Of a stretch of DNA of 19,507 bases, positions 13,611 to 19,507 are shown piece by piece. The notes under the pieces are model-generated. The model was not told the origin of the DNA. It saw nothing but the letters and a program-made list of their open reading frames with translations, and did no database searches. Position 1 is the stretch's first letter; each line of letters starts with the position of its first letter. Origin of the DNA: a bacterium (GTDB lineage Bacteria > Vulcanimicrobiota > Vulcanimicrobiia > Vulcanimicrobiales > Vulcanimicrobiaceae). Both the position numbers and the translations under genes were made by a program. The stretch is from positions 1 to 19,507 of the forward strand of contig JAKAPO010000011.1 in the NCBI GenBank assembly GCA_021807065.1, written 5' to 3'.

Positions 13611-14063
13611 CTGATCTGTCCGACGTGCCGTAAGAGCGAGACTCGTGTCGTCGATTCACGAGACGACGAATCCGTCGTACGCCGCCGGCGCGAATGCCTC
13701 GACCCGCGTTGCAGACACCGCTTCACCACGTACGAGCGCCAAGAGACGCCCCGGCTGTTCGTCGTCAAGAAAGACGGGCGTCGGGAACAGTACAACCGCG
13801 AGAAGGTGCTCACCGGGTTGCGAAAGGCTTGCGAAAAACGGCCAATTTCCGAGAATCGCATGGAGGCCGTTGCCGCGGACCTCGAGCGCGAGTTGTTCGC
13901 GCGCGGCGAGAGCGAGGTGCCGGCCTCGCTGATCGGCGAGAAACTGATGGAGGCGCTCAAGGCGCTCGACCCGGTTGCCTACATTCGTTTTGCGAGCGTC
14001 TATCGTTCGTTTCGCGATATCGAGAGCTTCAGGGAAGAGTTGGCGGCACTTCTTGCCAAGTGA
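13611..14063 (+). CDS. nrdR: Transcriptional repressor NrdR, CTG start
   Basis: Zinc-ribbon/ATP-cone regulator that represses ribonucleotide reductase genes when dATP is high. The protein would read (M)ICPTCRKSETRVVDSRDD, then RRRRECLDPRCRHRFTTYER, then an ATP-cone (about 49-139) with VVKKDGRREQYNREKVLTGL and YIRFASVYRSFRDIESF; 150 residues, the usual length. The N-terminal MxCPxC motif places the first codon exactly on CTG 13611, with AGGAG 5 bases upstream. No ATG, GTG or TTG is in frame until GTG 13806, which would delete the zinc ribbon. The second cysteine pair is spaced C-x4-C (C29, C34) instead of the usual C-x2-C. Confidence 0.9.
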   Translation: MICPTCRKSETRVVDSRDDESVVRRRRECLDPRCRHRFTTYERQETPRLFVVKKDGRREQYNREKVLTGLRKACEKRPISENRMEAVAADLERELFARGESEVPASLIGEKLMEALKALDPVAYIRFASVYRSFRDIESFREELAALLAK

Positions 14064-14085
14064 TTTCGGCGTGCATGGCGAGAAC

Positions 14086-14538
14086 GTGCGTGTCGAGATC
14101 CTGCCCCTCCCCGAAGGCGAGGGTTTGCCGCTTCCTTCATATATGAGCGAACGTGCCGCGGGTGCGGATCTGCGCGCCGCCATCGCGAGCGAGGTGGTGT
14201 TGCAGCCCGGCGAGCGTACGCTCGTGCCGACGGGCTTCGCGATCGCCGTGCCACCCGGTTTCGAAGCGCAAGTGCGCCCGCGCAGCGGTCTCGCCCTGCG
14301 CAGCGGCATCACCTGCCTGAATGCGCCGGGAACGATCGACGCCGATTACCGAGGTCCGGTACAGGTGATCCTCGTCAACCTCGGCGATGCACCGGTTACG
14401 ATTCGGCGCGGCGACCGCATCGCGCAACTGATCGTGGCGCCGGTTTCGCGCGCAACGTTCGATCTCGTCGAAGGTCTCGAAGAAACCGCGCGCGGCCGCG
14501 GCGGATTCGGCTCTACGGACGTGCGGGCAGGCGTATGA
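14086..14538 (+). CDS. dut: dUTP diphosphatase (dUTPase)
   Basis: Trimeric dUTPase hydrolysing dUTP to dUMP and pyrophosphate, keeping uracil out of DNA and supplying dUMP for dTMP. All five family motifs are present in the 150 residues: AGADLRA (25-31), PRSGLALRSGI (65-75), GTIDADYRG with catalytic-site D85 and Y88 (82-90), GDRIAQLIVAPV (109-120) and RGRGGFGSTD (136-145, the P-loop-like tail). The start GTG 14086 gives MRVEILPLPEGEGLPLPSY, in line with other dUTPases; GTG 14071 is an alternative. The gene follows nrdR by 22 bases and overlaps the next gene by 4, grouping two genes of deoxynucleotide balance. Confidence 0.95.
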   Translation: MRVEILPLPEGEGLPLPSYMSERAAGADLRAAIASEVVLQPGERTLVPTGFAIAVPPGFEAQVRPRSGLALRSGITCLNAPGTIDADYRGPVQVILVNLGDAPVTIRRGDRIAQLIVAPVSRATFDLVEGLEETARGRGGFGSTDVRAGV

Positions 14539-15512
14539 ACGTCTATATCGTGGGACAGGGCGCCGTCGGCAGTTACCTCGGCTCACTGTTGCAGAAGATC
14601 GGCGTCGAGGTCGTCTACGCTCCGCGTAACCTCACGCTGGTGAAACGGTACGAAGCCGACGTCGCGATCGTTGCGGTCAAGGCTTACGACACGCAGAGCG
14701 CGATTGCGACGTTGCGAGCCGCGATCGTTGCTCCTGAAAAATGCGTCTTCGTCACGCCGCAAAACGGGATCGGTAACGAGGAGCAACTGATGGCCGCATT
14801 CGGGGGCGACAACGTTGTCGCGGCCTCGCTTACCGTCCCGATCAGGCGCGATCGAGACGGCCATGCGAACGCTGCGAAAGAAGGCGCGATCGCGTTGGCG
14901 CCGACCGGGAAGACCGCATTCAACTGGCTCGTCGCGACCTTCGCGAGCACCGGCCTTCCGGTAAAGGTTATCGAGGATTGGCGAGCGATGAAATGGAGCA
15001 AGCTTGCGCTCAACGTCATAGCGAACGCCAGCTGCGCGATCCTCAACGTCCTGCCGAACCGCCTCGTGCATTTCGACCGGATCTTCACGCTCGAGATTCG
15101 TATGCTGCGCGAGGTGCGCGCGGTGATGCAAGCGATGAACCTTGGCCCGGTCGATCTGCCACGCTATCCGGTGCGTGCGCTGCTCGGGGTCGTCAGCCTT
15201 CCGAGCCCCATCGCGCGCGGCGCGCTTGCGACACGCATTGCCGGTGGCCGCGGAACGAAGCCGCCGTCGCTCTTGCTCGATCTACGGCGCGGCAGGCCCG
15301 AGACCGAGGTCAACGTGCTCAACGGAGCCGTCGCGGCCGCCGGCCTCGAGTATCGAGTGCCGACACCGGTCAACGCCGTTTACGCGCGCGTGCTCGACGC
15401 GATCGCGCATATGCCCCAACTCTGGGCGAAGTATCGCGAGCGTCCCGAAGTACTCGAAGCCGAGGTCGAGGCTGAGATGCGCCGAACGCGCGCTCTCGCT
15501 CGCGGCGCGTAA
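14535..15512 (+). CDS. Ketopantoate reductase family protein (PanE/ApbA-like)
   Basis: NADPH-dependent 2-dehydropantoate 2-reductase family, the step to pantoate in coenzyme A synthesis. The 325 residues begin with a Rossmann motif MNVYIVGQGAVGSYLGSLL (GxGxxG, 7-12), followed by VAIVAVKAYDT, the conserved VTPQNGIGNEE with N77, then W154-S-K156-L-x2-N160 (MKWSKLALNVIANA, catalytic lysine and asparagine), and a helical C-terminal domain with PPSLLLDLRRGRPETEVNVLNGAV, matching the S-M-x-D-(x)n-E-(x)3-N-G pattern of the family. ATG 14535 overlaps the dut stop (ATGA). The family includes other ketoacid reductases, so the pantothenate role is likely but not proven. Confidence 0.88.
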   Translation: MNVYIVGQGAVGSYLGSLLQKIGVEVVYAPRNLTLVKRYEADVAIVAVKAYDTQSAIATLRAAIVAPEKCVFVTPQNGIGNEEQLMAAFGGDNVVAASLTVPIRRDRDGHANAAKEGAIALAPTGKTAFNWLVATFASTGLPVKVIEDWRAMKWSKLALNVIANASCAILNVLPNRLVHFDRIFTLEIRMLREVRAVMQAMNLGPVDLPRYPVRALLGVVSLPSPIARGALATRIAGGRGTKPPSLLLDLRRGRPETEVNVLNGAVAAAGLEYRVPTPVNAVYARVLDAIAHMPQLWAKYRERPEVLEAEVEAEMRRTRALARGA

Positions 15513-15528
15513 GCGGAGCTTTGTGAAG

Positions 15529-16389
15529 ATGCGCGATCCCAACGTTCCCGAATCGCTCGAAGGCTGGTGGATCCTCCATCGGATGTTCGCGTTCGACCGC
15601 GTCGCCTGGGATTCGCTCGGCTCCAAGCGGCGCGTCAAGGCCGCCGCCCAGGCGAGCTCCCTCTTCGCGCACCTTCAGCAGCGTAGCGAAGGCGATCTGT
15701 CGCTCTCGGCGCTGGTGGCGCACGAGTGCGATCTGATGCTCGTGCACTACGCGCAGCGCTACGACGATCTGGCGTATCTTCAGATGCTCGTCGATAAACT
15801 CGACCTTCGGCCGTTTCTCGCCATGCATTATTCCTACACCTCGGTGCTGGAACTTGGACTCTACGACGCGACGGCAAAGATACACGCGGAACTGGAGAAG
15901 CGCGGCCTGCGGCCGCACACGCCGCAGTGGATCGAGGGCTTCGACGAGTTGCTGCGCGCGCAGGCCGAGAGCCCCTACGTCGCGCCGCGCCTCTTCGCGC
16001 GCTTCCCGCAGCGGCGCTACGCGTGCTTCTACCCGATGAACAAACGCCGCGGCGAGCGCGACAACTGGTACGCACTACCCTACGCCGATCGCGCAAAGCT
16101 CATGAACGAACATGGCAAGATCGGCCGGTCGTTTCACGGCAAGGTCACGCAGGTGATCTCGGGTTCCATAGGTTACGACGATTACGAATGGGGCGTCGAT
16201 CTCTACGCCGACGATCCGCTCGTCTTCAAAAAGCTGGTTTACGAGATGCGCTTCGACGAAGCGAGCGCGCGGTACGCGGAGTTCGGCCCGTTCTACAGCG
16301 GCATCCAGTTCTCGCCCGATCAGCTCGCAACGTTCCTCGACGGCGACGGCGTTCCGCAGTTGTCATCCCGAGCGAGCGAAGCGCGATAG
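15529..16389 (+). CDS. hemQ: Coproheme decarboxylase HemQ (chlorite dismutase family)
   Basis: Peroxide-dependent decarboxylase converting coproheme III to heme b, the last step of the coproporphyrin-dependent heme pathway. The 286 residues form the two-ferredoxin-fold chlorite-dismutase module. The signature region RYACFYPMNKRR holds the catalytic Y168 and K172, and NEHGKIGR holds the proximal heme ligand H195; their spacing (Y+4, Y+27) equals that of characterised Firmicutes enzymes. The hallmark stretches VISGSIGYDDYEWGVDLYAD and KKLVYEMRFDEASARYAEFG complete the family match. ATG 15529 has GGAG 10 bases ahead (GTG 15523 possible). The last dozen residues (QLSSRASEAR) are encoded by a dispersed-repeat-like sequence rather than family sequence. 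Confidence 0.92.
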   Translation: MRDPNVPESLEGWWILHRMFAFDRVAWDSLGSKRRVKAAAQASSLFAHLQQRSEGDLSLSALVAHECDLMLVHYAQRYDDLAYLQMLVDKLDLRPFLAMHYSYTSVLELGLYDATAKIHAELEKRGLRPHTPQWIEGFDELLRAQAESPYVAPRLFARFPQRRYACFYPMNKRRGERDNWYALPYADRAKLMNEHGKIGRSFHGKVTQVISGSIGYDDYEWGVDLYADDPLVFKKLVYEMRFDEASARYAEFGPFYSGIQFSPDQLATFLDGDGVPQLSSRASEAR

Positions 16390-16505
16390 CACTGAGCGAC
16401 ATCGAACGAGCGAACAGCACGCATGCACGCCGCAGATGGAAGGGACCGCGACAGCAAGGGGTGCCGGAGACCCTGGTCATCCCGGGCGACGTCAAGGGAG
16501 GCGCA
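16361..16505. repeat. Repeat-derived segment with GTCATCCCGRGCGA units
   Basis: Two direct units are visible: GTCATCCCGAGCGA (16363-16376) and GTCATCCCGGGCGA (16478-16491), 13 of 14 identical and about 115 bp apart. Between them are shorter echoes (GAGCGACATCGAACGAGCGA). The first lies inside the 3' end of hemQ. The sequence resembles short intergenic repeats of the TGTCATCC-GAGCG type seen in several GC-rich phyla. It fills the space between hemQ and the convergent membrane protein gene. Confidence 0.5.
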
Positions 16506-16507
16506 TC

Positions 16508-17872
16508 TCAACTCCTGCGTGTATAAATCCTAACGTTGTAACAGCGTTGCCGGAGGATCCAATAACGATTCGACGGTTGGAACTTTCCCGTGATCGCAAG
16601 AACGCGTGCGCCCGAGCGGTCGACGATGGGTTCGCCTTCTTTAGGACGCGTAAGCACGGTCGATGAATCGCGAATTGCATCGATGGGAAACGCGTCGATT
16701 CGCCCGTCGACGTTCGCGGCCCCACCGGCCATCTCTATCAGATTCCCGACTTCCAGCGCGTCGGTGAAGACACGTTTTCCGCGAACGAGCGGGGCGCAGG
16801 CGGCGAAGTCAACGCCTCGCTCGAGTCCGCCGAACCATGGATCCGCGACGACGGGGACCGAGAGAAAGTTCTTGAACGCGAGCGCGAGGATGACTGCCGT
16901 AAAGAAGATGGCGGTCGCGTTCGTTGCGAACGGCATCGGTCTTGCGCGAGTTCGAAATGCGTTGCCGAGCGTGGACGCCGCAGTCAAGAAGAGCAGCAGC
17001 GAATAACGAACCGCGATGACGGTGCCGATTGCGCTTGCCGCCAAGAACGCAAGATCGCCGTAGGCGACCGGGTTGCGCAGCCGAATGCCGGCGGCGAGGC
17101 GGATCCAGAGCGGCGCCAGTGCCAGCAGCATCACGCCGATGGTGGTATAGCTTTGGAGAGCCGGCGTCCATTCGTTGACGTAACCGGCGAGCTTCGCGTT
17201 GCGCGCGAGCGCAAACGTAAACGCCCACAGATGCCAGCCGAGCGGATTTGCGAGGGTCGCAACTGCCGCTACGACAAGCGGCGCCACACGCCGGCGATCG
17301 AGATGCAGCGCCATCCATACGATAGCGACCGGAAAGGAGCCGTGCACGTTCGCCCACAGCGCCAGCAGCGGAACGGTAGCCCACGGCGCCTTTCGCCACG
17401 CAACGATCGTTGCGGGTAAGAGCGCCCAGACCAGTGTTTGCGCTCGGTCCTGCGCGAAGAAGATGGCGCCGATGCCGGTCACGGCCACCTGGGCACAGGC
17501 GATGAGGGGATGTGTGCGCGTGCGAACCGTCTCCAACGCGACGAAGCAAATGCCAAAGATCATCGACGCGCCGAAGAGCAGCTGCAGCACCACGTAGATG
17601 CCGTGCGCCCGCGTCCACGCCGTCGCAACGGCAACAAGCCACTCTTGATCGACCCACAGGCGACTCGGATACCACGAACCTTGCAATGTTTCGAGAATCC
17701 GGCCGTGTGCGAGCGTCCACTCTCCGGCTCGAGCCAGCCAGTAGCGCTCCAAGTCGCCGGGGACGAGCGTCTCCGCGAGGGCCGCCACCGCGCCGGCACA
17801 AGCGAGCGCGAGCAGCGGGGTCCAGACACCGTACCTCGTGCGCCGCGGCATGGACGCGTCATTCGAATGCAT
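16508..17872 (-). CDS. Polytopic membrane protein, glycosyltransferase-like architecture
   Basis: A 454-residue protein with a first helix near residues 18-37, an extracytoplasmic loop (DLERYWLARAGEWTLAHGRI ... YPSRLWVDQEWLVAVATAW), about nine more helices, and a soluble C-terminal domain of about 110 residues (from WFGGLERGVDFAACAPLVRG to YNVRIYTRRS). The first loop resembles that of membrane proteins related to PMT/ArnT glycosyltransferases, which have an acidic start, W-x-AHG and W-x-x-(H/Q)EWL; the ARxGEWTLAHG and VDQEWL elements fit. The function is otherwise unknown. ATG 17872 is chosen because AGGGG lies 8 bases upstream; a TTG two codons earlier is possible. It is divergent from the secreted protein gene at 17934. 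Confidence 0.82.
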   Translation of the reverse strand: MHSNDASMPRRTRYGVWTPLLALACAGAVAALAETLVPGDLERYWLARAGEWTLAHGRILETLQGSWYPSRLWVDQEWLVAVATAWTRAHGIYVVLQLLFGASMIFGICFVALETVRTRTHPLIACAQVAVTGIGAIFFAQDRAQTLVWALLPATIVAWRKAPWATVPLLALWANVHGSFPVAIVWMALHLDRRRVAPLVVAAVATLANPLGWHLWAFTFALARNAKLAGYVNEWTPALQSYTTIGVMLLALAPLWIRLAAGIRLRNPVAYGDLAFLAASAIGTVIAVRYSLLLFLTAASTLGNAFRTRARPMPFATNATAIFFTAVILALAFKNFLSVPVVADPWFGGLERGVDFAACAPLVRGKRVFTDALEVGNLIEMAGGAANVDGRIDAFPIDAIRDSSTVLTRPKEGEPIVDRSGARVLAITGKFQPSNRYWILRQRCYNVRIYTRRS

Positions 17873-17933
17873 AAGCAACGCCCCTGCGAAACCTTGCCGC
17901 CGGGGATACGTACGTCACGGAGAAAGGAGCACT

Positions 17934-18401
17934 ATGTACAAAGCCATTCTCGCATGTGGGCTCGCGATCGCCGCACTTGCGATTCCCGCTTCTGCCGATA
18001 CTCCCGCTTCGCAGTTGCAGTATTTCATCGGAACGTGGAACTGTATCGTGCATGCCGGCCAGATCACGTTCACGGTGAACGAATCGATTGCAGTGATGCC
18101 GGGCGGTGCGTGGTTGCACGAGACGGCGACGGATTCGGAGAAGAATCAGCCTGTTGCAACCGAGGACAACTACCTAGGATACGATACGCGGAACTCGCGC
18201 TACGTGCTCCTCGGGATAACGTCACTCGGCACCTACTATGTTTCGACGAGTTCGTCGACGACGCTCAACGGCTCGAAATGGCAGAGCGCGTTTCCTACGG
18301 GTACCAGTGACACGCTGACCGAAGACTCGTCGACGCGCTACACGATCGATGGCGTCGATGCCGGCGGCGCAACGACGCAGCAGGTCTGCACGAGGCAGTA
18401 G
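17934..18401 (+). CDS. Secreted small protein, DUF1579-like
   Basis: A 155-residue protein with a clear Sec signal peptide (MYKAILACGLAIAALAIPASA, likely cut after ASA at about residue 21). The mature part starts DTPASQLQYFIGTWNCIVHA; FIGTWNC plus alternating hydrophobic/polar strands (TFTVNESIAVMPGGAWLHET, NYLGYDTRNSRYVLLGI) suggests a lipocalin-like beta-barrel as in DUF1579-type proteins. Two cysteines in the mature part (C37 in GTWNC and one four residues from the end) could form a disulphide. The start has AAAGGAG upstream. No function is known. It could bind a small hydrophobic ligand, which is only a guess from the fold resemblance. Confidence 0.85.
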   Translation: MYKAILACGLAIAALAIPASADTPASQLQYFIGTWNCIVHAGQITFTVNESIAVMPGGAWLHETATDSEKNQPVATEDNYLGYDTRNSRYVLLGITSLGTYYVSTSSSTTLNGSKWQSAFPTGTSDTLTEDSSTRYTIDGVDAGGATTQQVCTRQ

Positions 18402-18590
18402 GGACCGCGATAAGGCATTGGCGGGTGCGCGGCGAGCCGCCGCTCGACGAGCGCGCAACTCTTGCGTACGACCAATGAGCGACAGGCAAAGTACCGGCCT
18501 GCGACCACGGGGAGCGCTTCTGTACGGCGACCGGCCTTTCCGTCGAAAAGAGTGCGGCTTTCCGACATACCTGCGGCCGCGAACCCGGCC

Positions 18591-18596
18591 TATACT
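18591..18596 (+). promoter_or_regulatory. Possible -10 box (TATACT) directly before the lipoprotein start
   Basis: TATACT ends 6 bases before the ATG at 18603, so a transcript starting about 7 bases downstream would begin at the start codon itself (leaderless). No Shine-Dalgarno sequence is present in TTTCCCC. The -35 region is not recognisable. The 200 bases between 18402 and 18602 hold no gene or terminator that I can support. Confidence 0.35.
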
Positions 18597-18602
18597 TTCC
18601 CC

Positions 18603-19507
18603 ATGAGCATGCGGCGTGCGCGCACTTTGGCATTCGCTTTGGCGTTAGGCATCGCAGCGATCTCCGGATGCAACTCGACTGGGACCGCCTTCAACCCGCC
18701 CGGCGGCATCGCCCCCAAAGTTCCTACAGCGGCGAAGTTCGCGTACGTTACCAATGAAATCTCGAACAGCGTCTCCGCCTACACCATCAACGCCTCAACC
18801 GGCGTGCTCACGGCAGTGGCGGGCTCGCCCTTCACGGCGGGCACCAATCCCTATGGAGTGGCGGTCGATCCCACCGACAAGTTCGTGTACGTTGCTAATG
18901 TCACCAGCAACAACGTCTCCGCCTACGCCATCAACGCGACGACCGGCGCGCTGACGCCGGTGGCAGGATCGCCCTTCGCGGCGGGCACCAGTCCCTGGGG
19001 AGTAGCAGTCGATCCCACCGGCAAGTTCGTGTACGTTACCAATTTTAGCTCCAGCAACGTCTCTGCCTACACCATCAACACGGCGACCGGCGCGCTTACG
19101 GCAGTGGCGGGCTCGCCCTTCACGGCGGGAACCGCTCCCCGTGGAGTGGTGGTCGATCCCACCGGCAAGTTCGCATACGTTGCCAATGAAGGCTCCAACA
19201 ACGTCTCCGCCTACACCACCAACGCCTCAACCGGCGCGCTGACGCCGGTGGCAGGGTCGCCGTTCGCGGGGGTAAGCGGTCCCGTAGGAGTGGCGGTCGA
19301 TCCCACGGGCACGTTCGCGTATGTTACCAATGGGAGCTCCAACAACGTCTGCGCCTACACCATCAACGCCTCAACCGGCGTGCTGACGGCGGTGGCGGGC
19401 TCGCCCTTCACGGCGGGCGGCAATCCCGTTGCAGTGGCGGTCGATCCCACCGGCACGTTCGCGTACGTTGCGAACCAAAGCTCGAGCACGGTTTCCGCAG
19501 ATCGGAA
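18603..19507 (+). CDS. Lipoprotein with YncE/lactonase-type beta-propeller repeats (runs off window)
   Basis: The open frame from ATG 18603 has no stop before the window end (301 codons seen). It begins with a lipoprotein signal peptide, MSMRRARTLAFALALGIAAI followed by the lipobox SGC (C at residue 23), then a short linker and tandem 48-residue repeats. Each repeat reads roughly F(A/V)YV(T/A)N, x4, NVSAYTIN(A)xTGxLT, xVAGSPFxAG, x2PxGVAVDPTGK. Five full repeats and part of a sixth are present; a seven-bladed propeller would need about one more. The family (lactonase/YncE-like) covers cell-surface or periplasmic proteins, some of them lactonases, many without known activity. Repeats with near-identical DNA suggest expansion by duplication. 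Confidence 0.88.
   Translation, partial: MSMRRARTLAFALALGIAAISGCNSTGTAFNPPGGIAPKVPTAAKFAYVTNEISNSVSAYTINASTGVLTAVAGSPFTAGTNPYGVAVDPTDKFVYVANVTSNNVSAYAINATTGALTPVAGSPFAAGTSPWGVAVDPTGKFVYVTNFSSSNVSAYTINTATGALTAVAGSPFTAGTAPRGVVVDPTGKFAYVANEGSNNVSAYTTNASTGALTPVAGSPFAGVSGPVGVAVDPTGTFAYVTNGSSNNVCAYTINASTGVLTAVAGSPFTAGGNPVAVAVDPTGTFAYVANQSSSTVSADR
18738..19507 (+). repeat. Exact 144-bp tandem coding repeats
   Basis: The TTC that opens each blade recurs at 18738, 18882, 19026, 19170, 19314 and 19458, exactly 144 bases apart, so no indel has occurred between copies. Long blocks are almost identical between copies, for example GGCTCGCCCTTCACGGCGGG in copies 1, 3 and 5. Confidence 0.95.

Noticed and set aside
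18738..19507. Tandem repeats considered as a CRISPR array
   Set aside because: The period is 144 bases, fully coding, with conserved protein repeats and no short repeat/unique spacer pattern.

Overview
The window is GC-rich bacterial chromosome (about 63% GC by eye), densely coded on both strands with many 4-8 bp stop/start overlaps. The mix of genes (class 1B dihydroorotate dehydrogenase, coproheme decarboxylase HemQ, a 48-residue zinc-ribbon protein next to nrdR, ECF sigma factor regulation) points to an environmental, Gram-positive-like or candidate-phylum lineage. My best guess is Candidatus Eremiobacterota (WPS-2) or a relative. That is an inference from gene style, not a demonstrated placement.

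Layout. (1) 1-3485, minus strand: a regulatory operon read right to left as ECF sigma factor, small two-helix membrane protein (candidate anti-sigma), OmpR-type response regulator, sensor histidine kinase (cut by the window start). An intact IS5-type element (700-1853, TTAA target duplication) sits six codons into the kinase gene. (2) 3569-4200: a small three-helix membrane protein and, facing it, a 46-residue protein with its own promoter; they share a bidirectional terminator. (3) 4335-9488, plus strand: pyrK-pyrD-pyrF-pyrE-hisC followed by an AI-2E family permease, almost all translationally coupled. This covers the last steps of UMP synthesis plus a histidinol-phosphate aminotransferase. 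(4) 9454-13296, minus strand: dprA, argS and an unknown polytopic membrane protein. The dprA reading frame is broken twice near its 5' end, and ArgS lacks the HIGH signature. (5) 13417-16389, plus strand: DUF5679 zinc ribbon, nrdR (apparent CTG start), dut, a PanE-like reductase and hemQ. (6) 16508-19507: a polytopic membrane protein on the minus strand, then a small secreted protein and a lipoprotein made of 48-residue beta-propeller repeats encoded by an exact 144-bp tandem period, running off the window.

I see no CRISPR array, rRNA, tRNA, prophage or recognisable defence system. The most noteworthy observations are the precise IS interruption of the kinase, the ArgS without HIGH, the CTG-started nrdR, the doubly frameshifted dprA, the young tandem repeats of the propeller gene, and a strong excess of the palindrome GCGATCGC.
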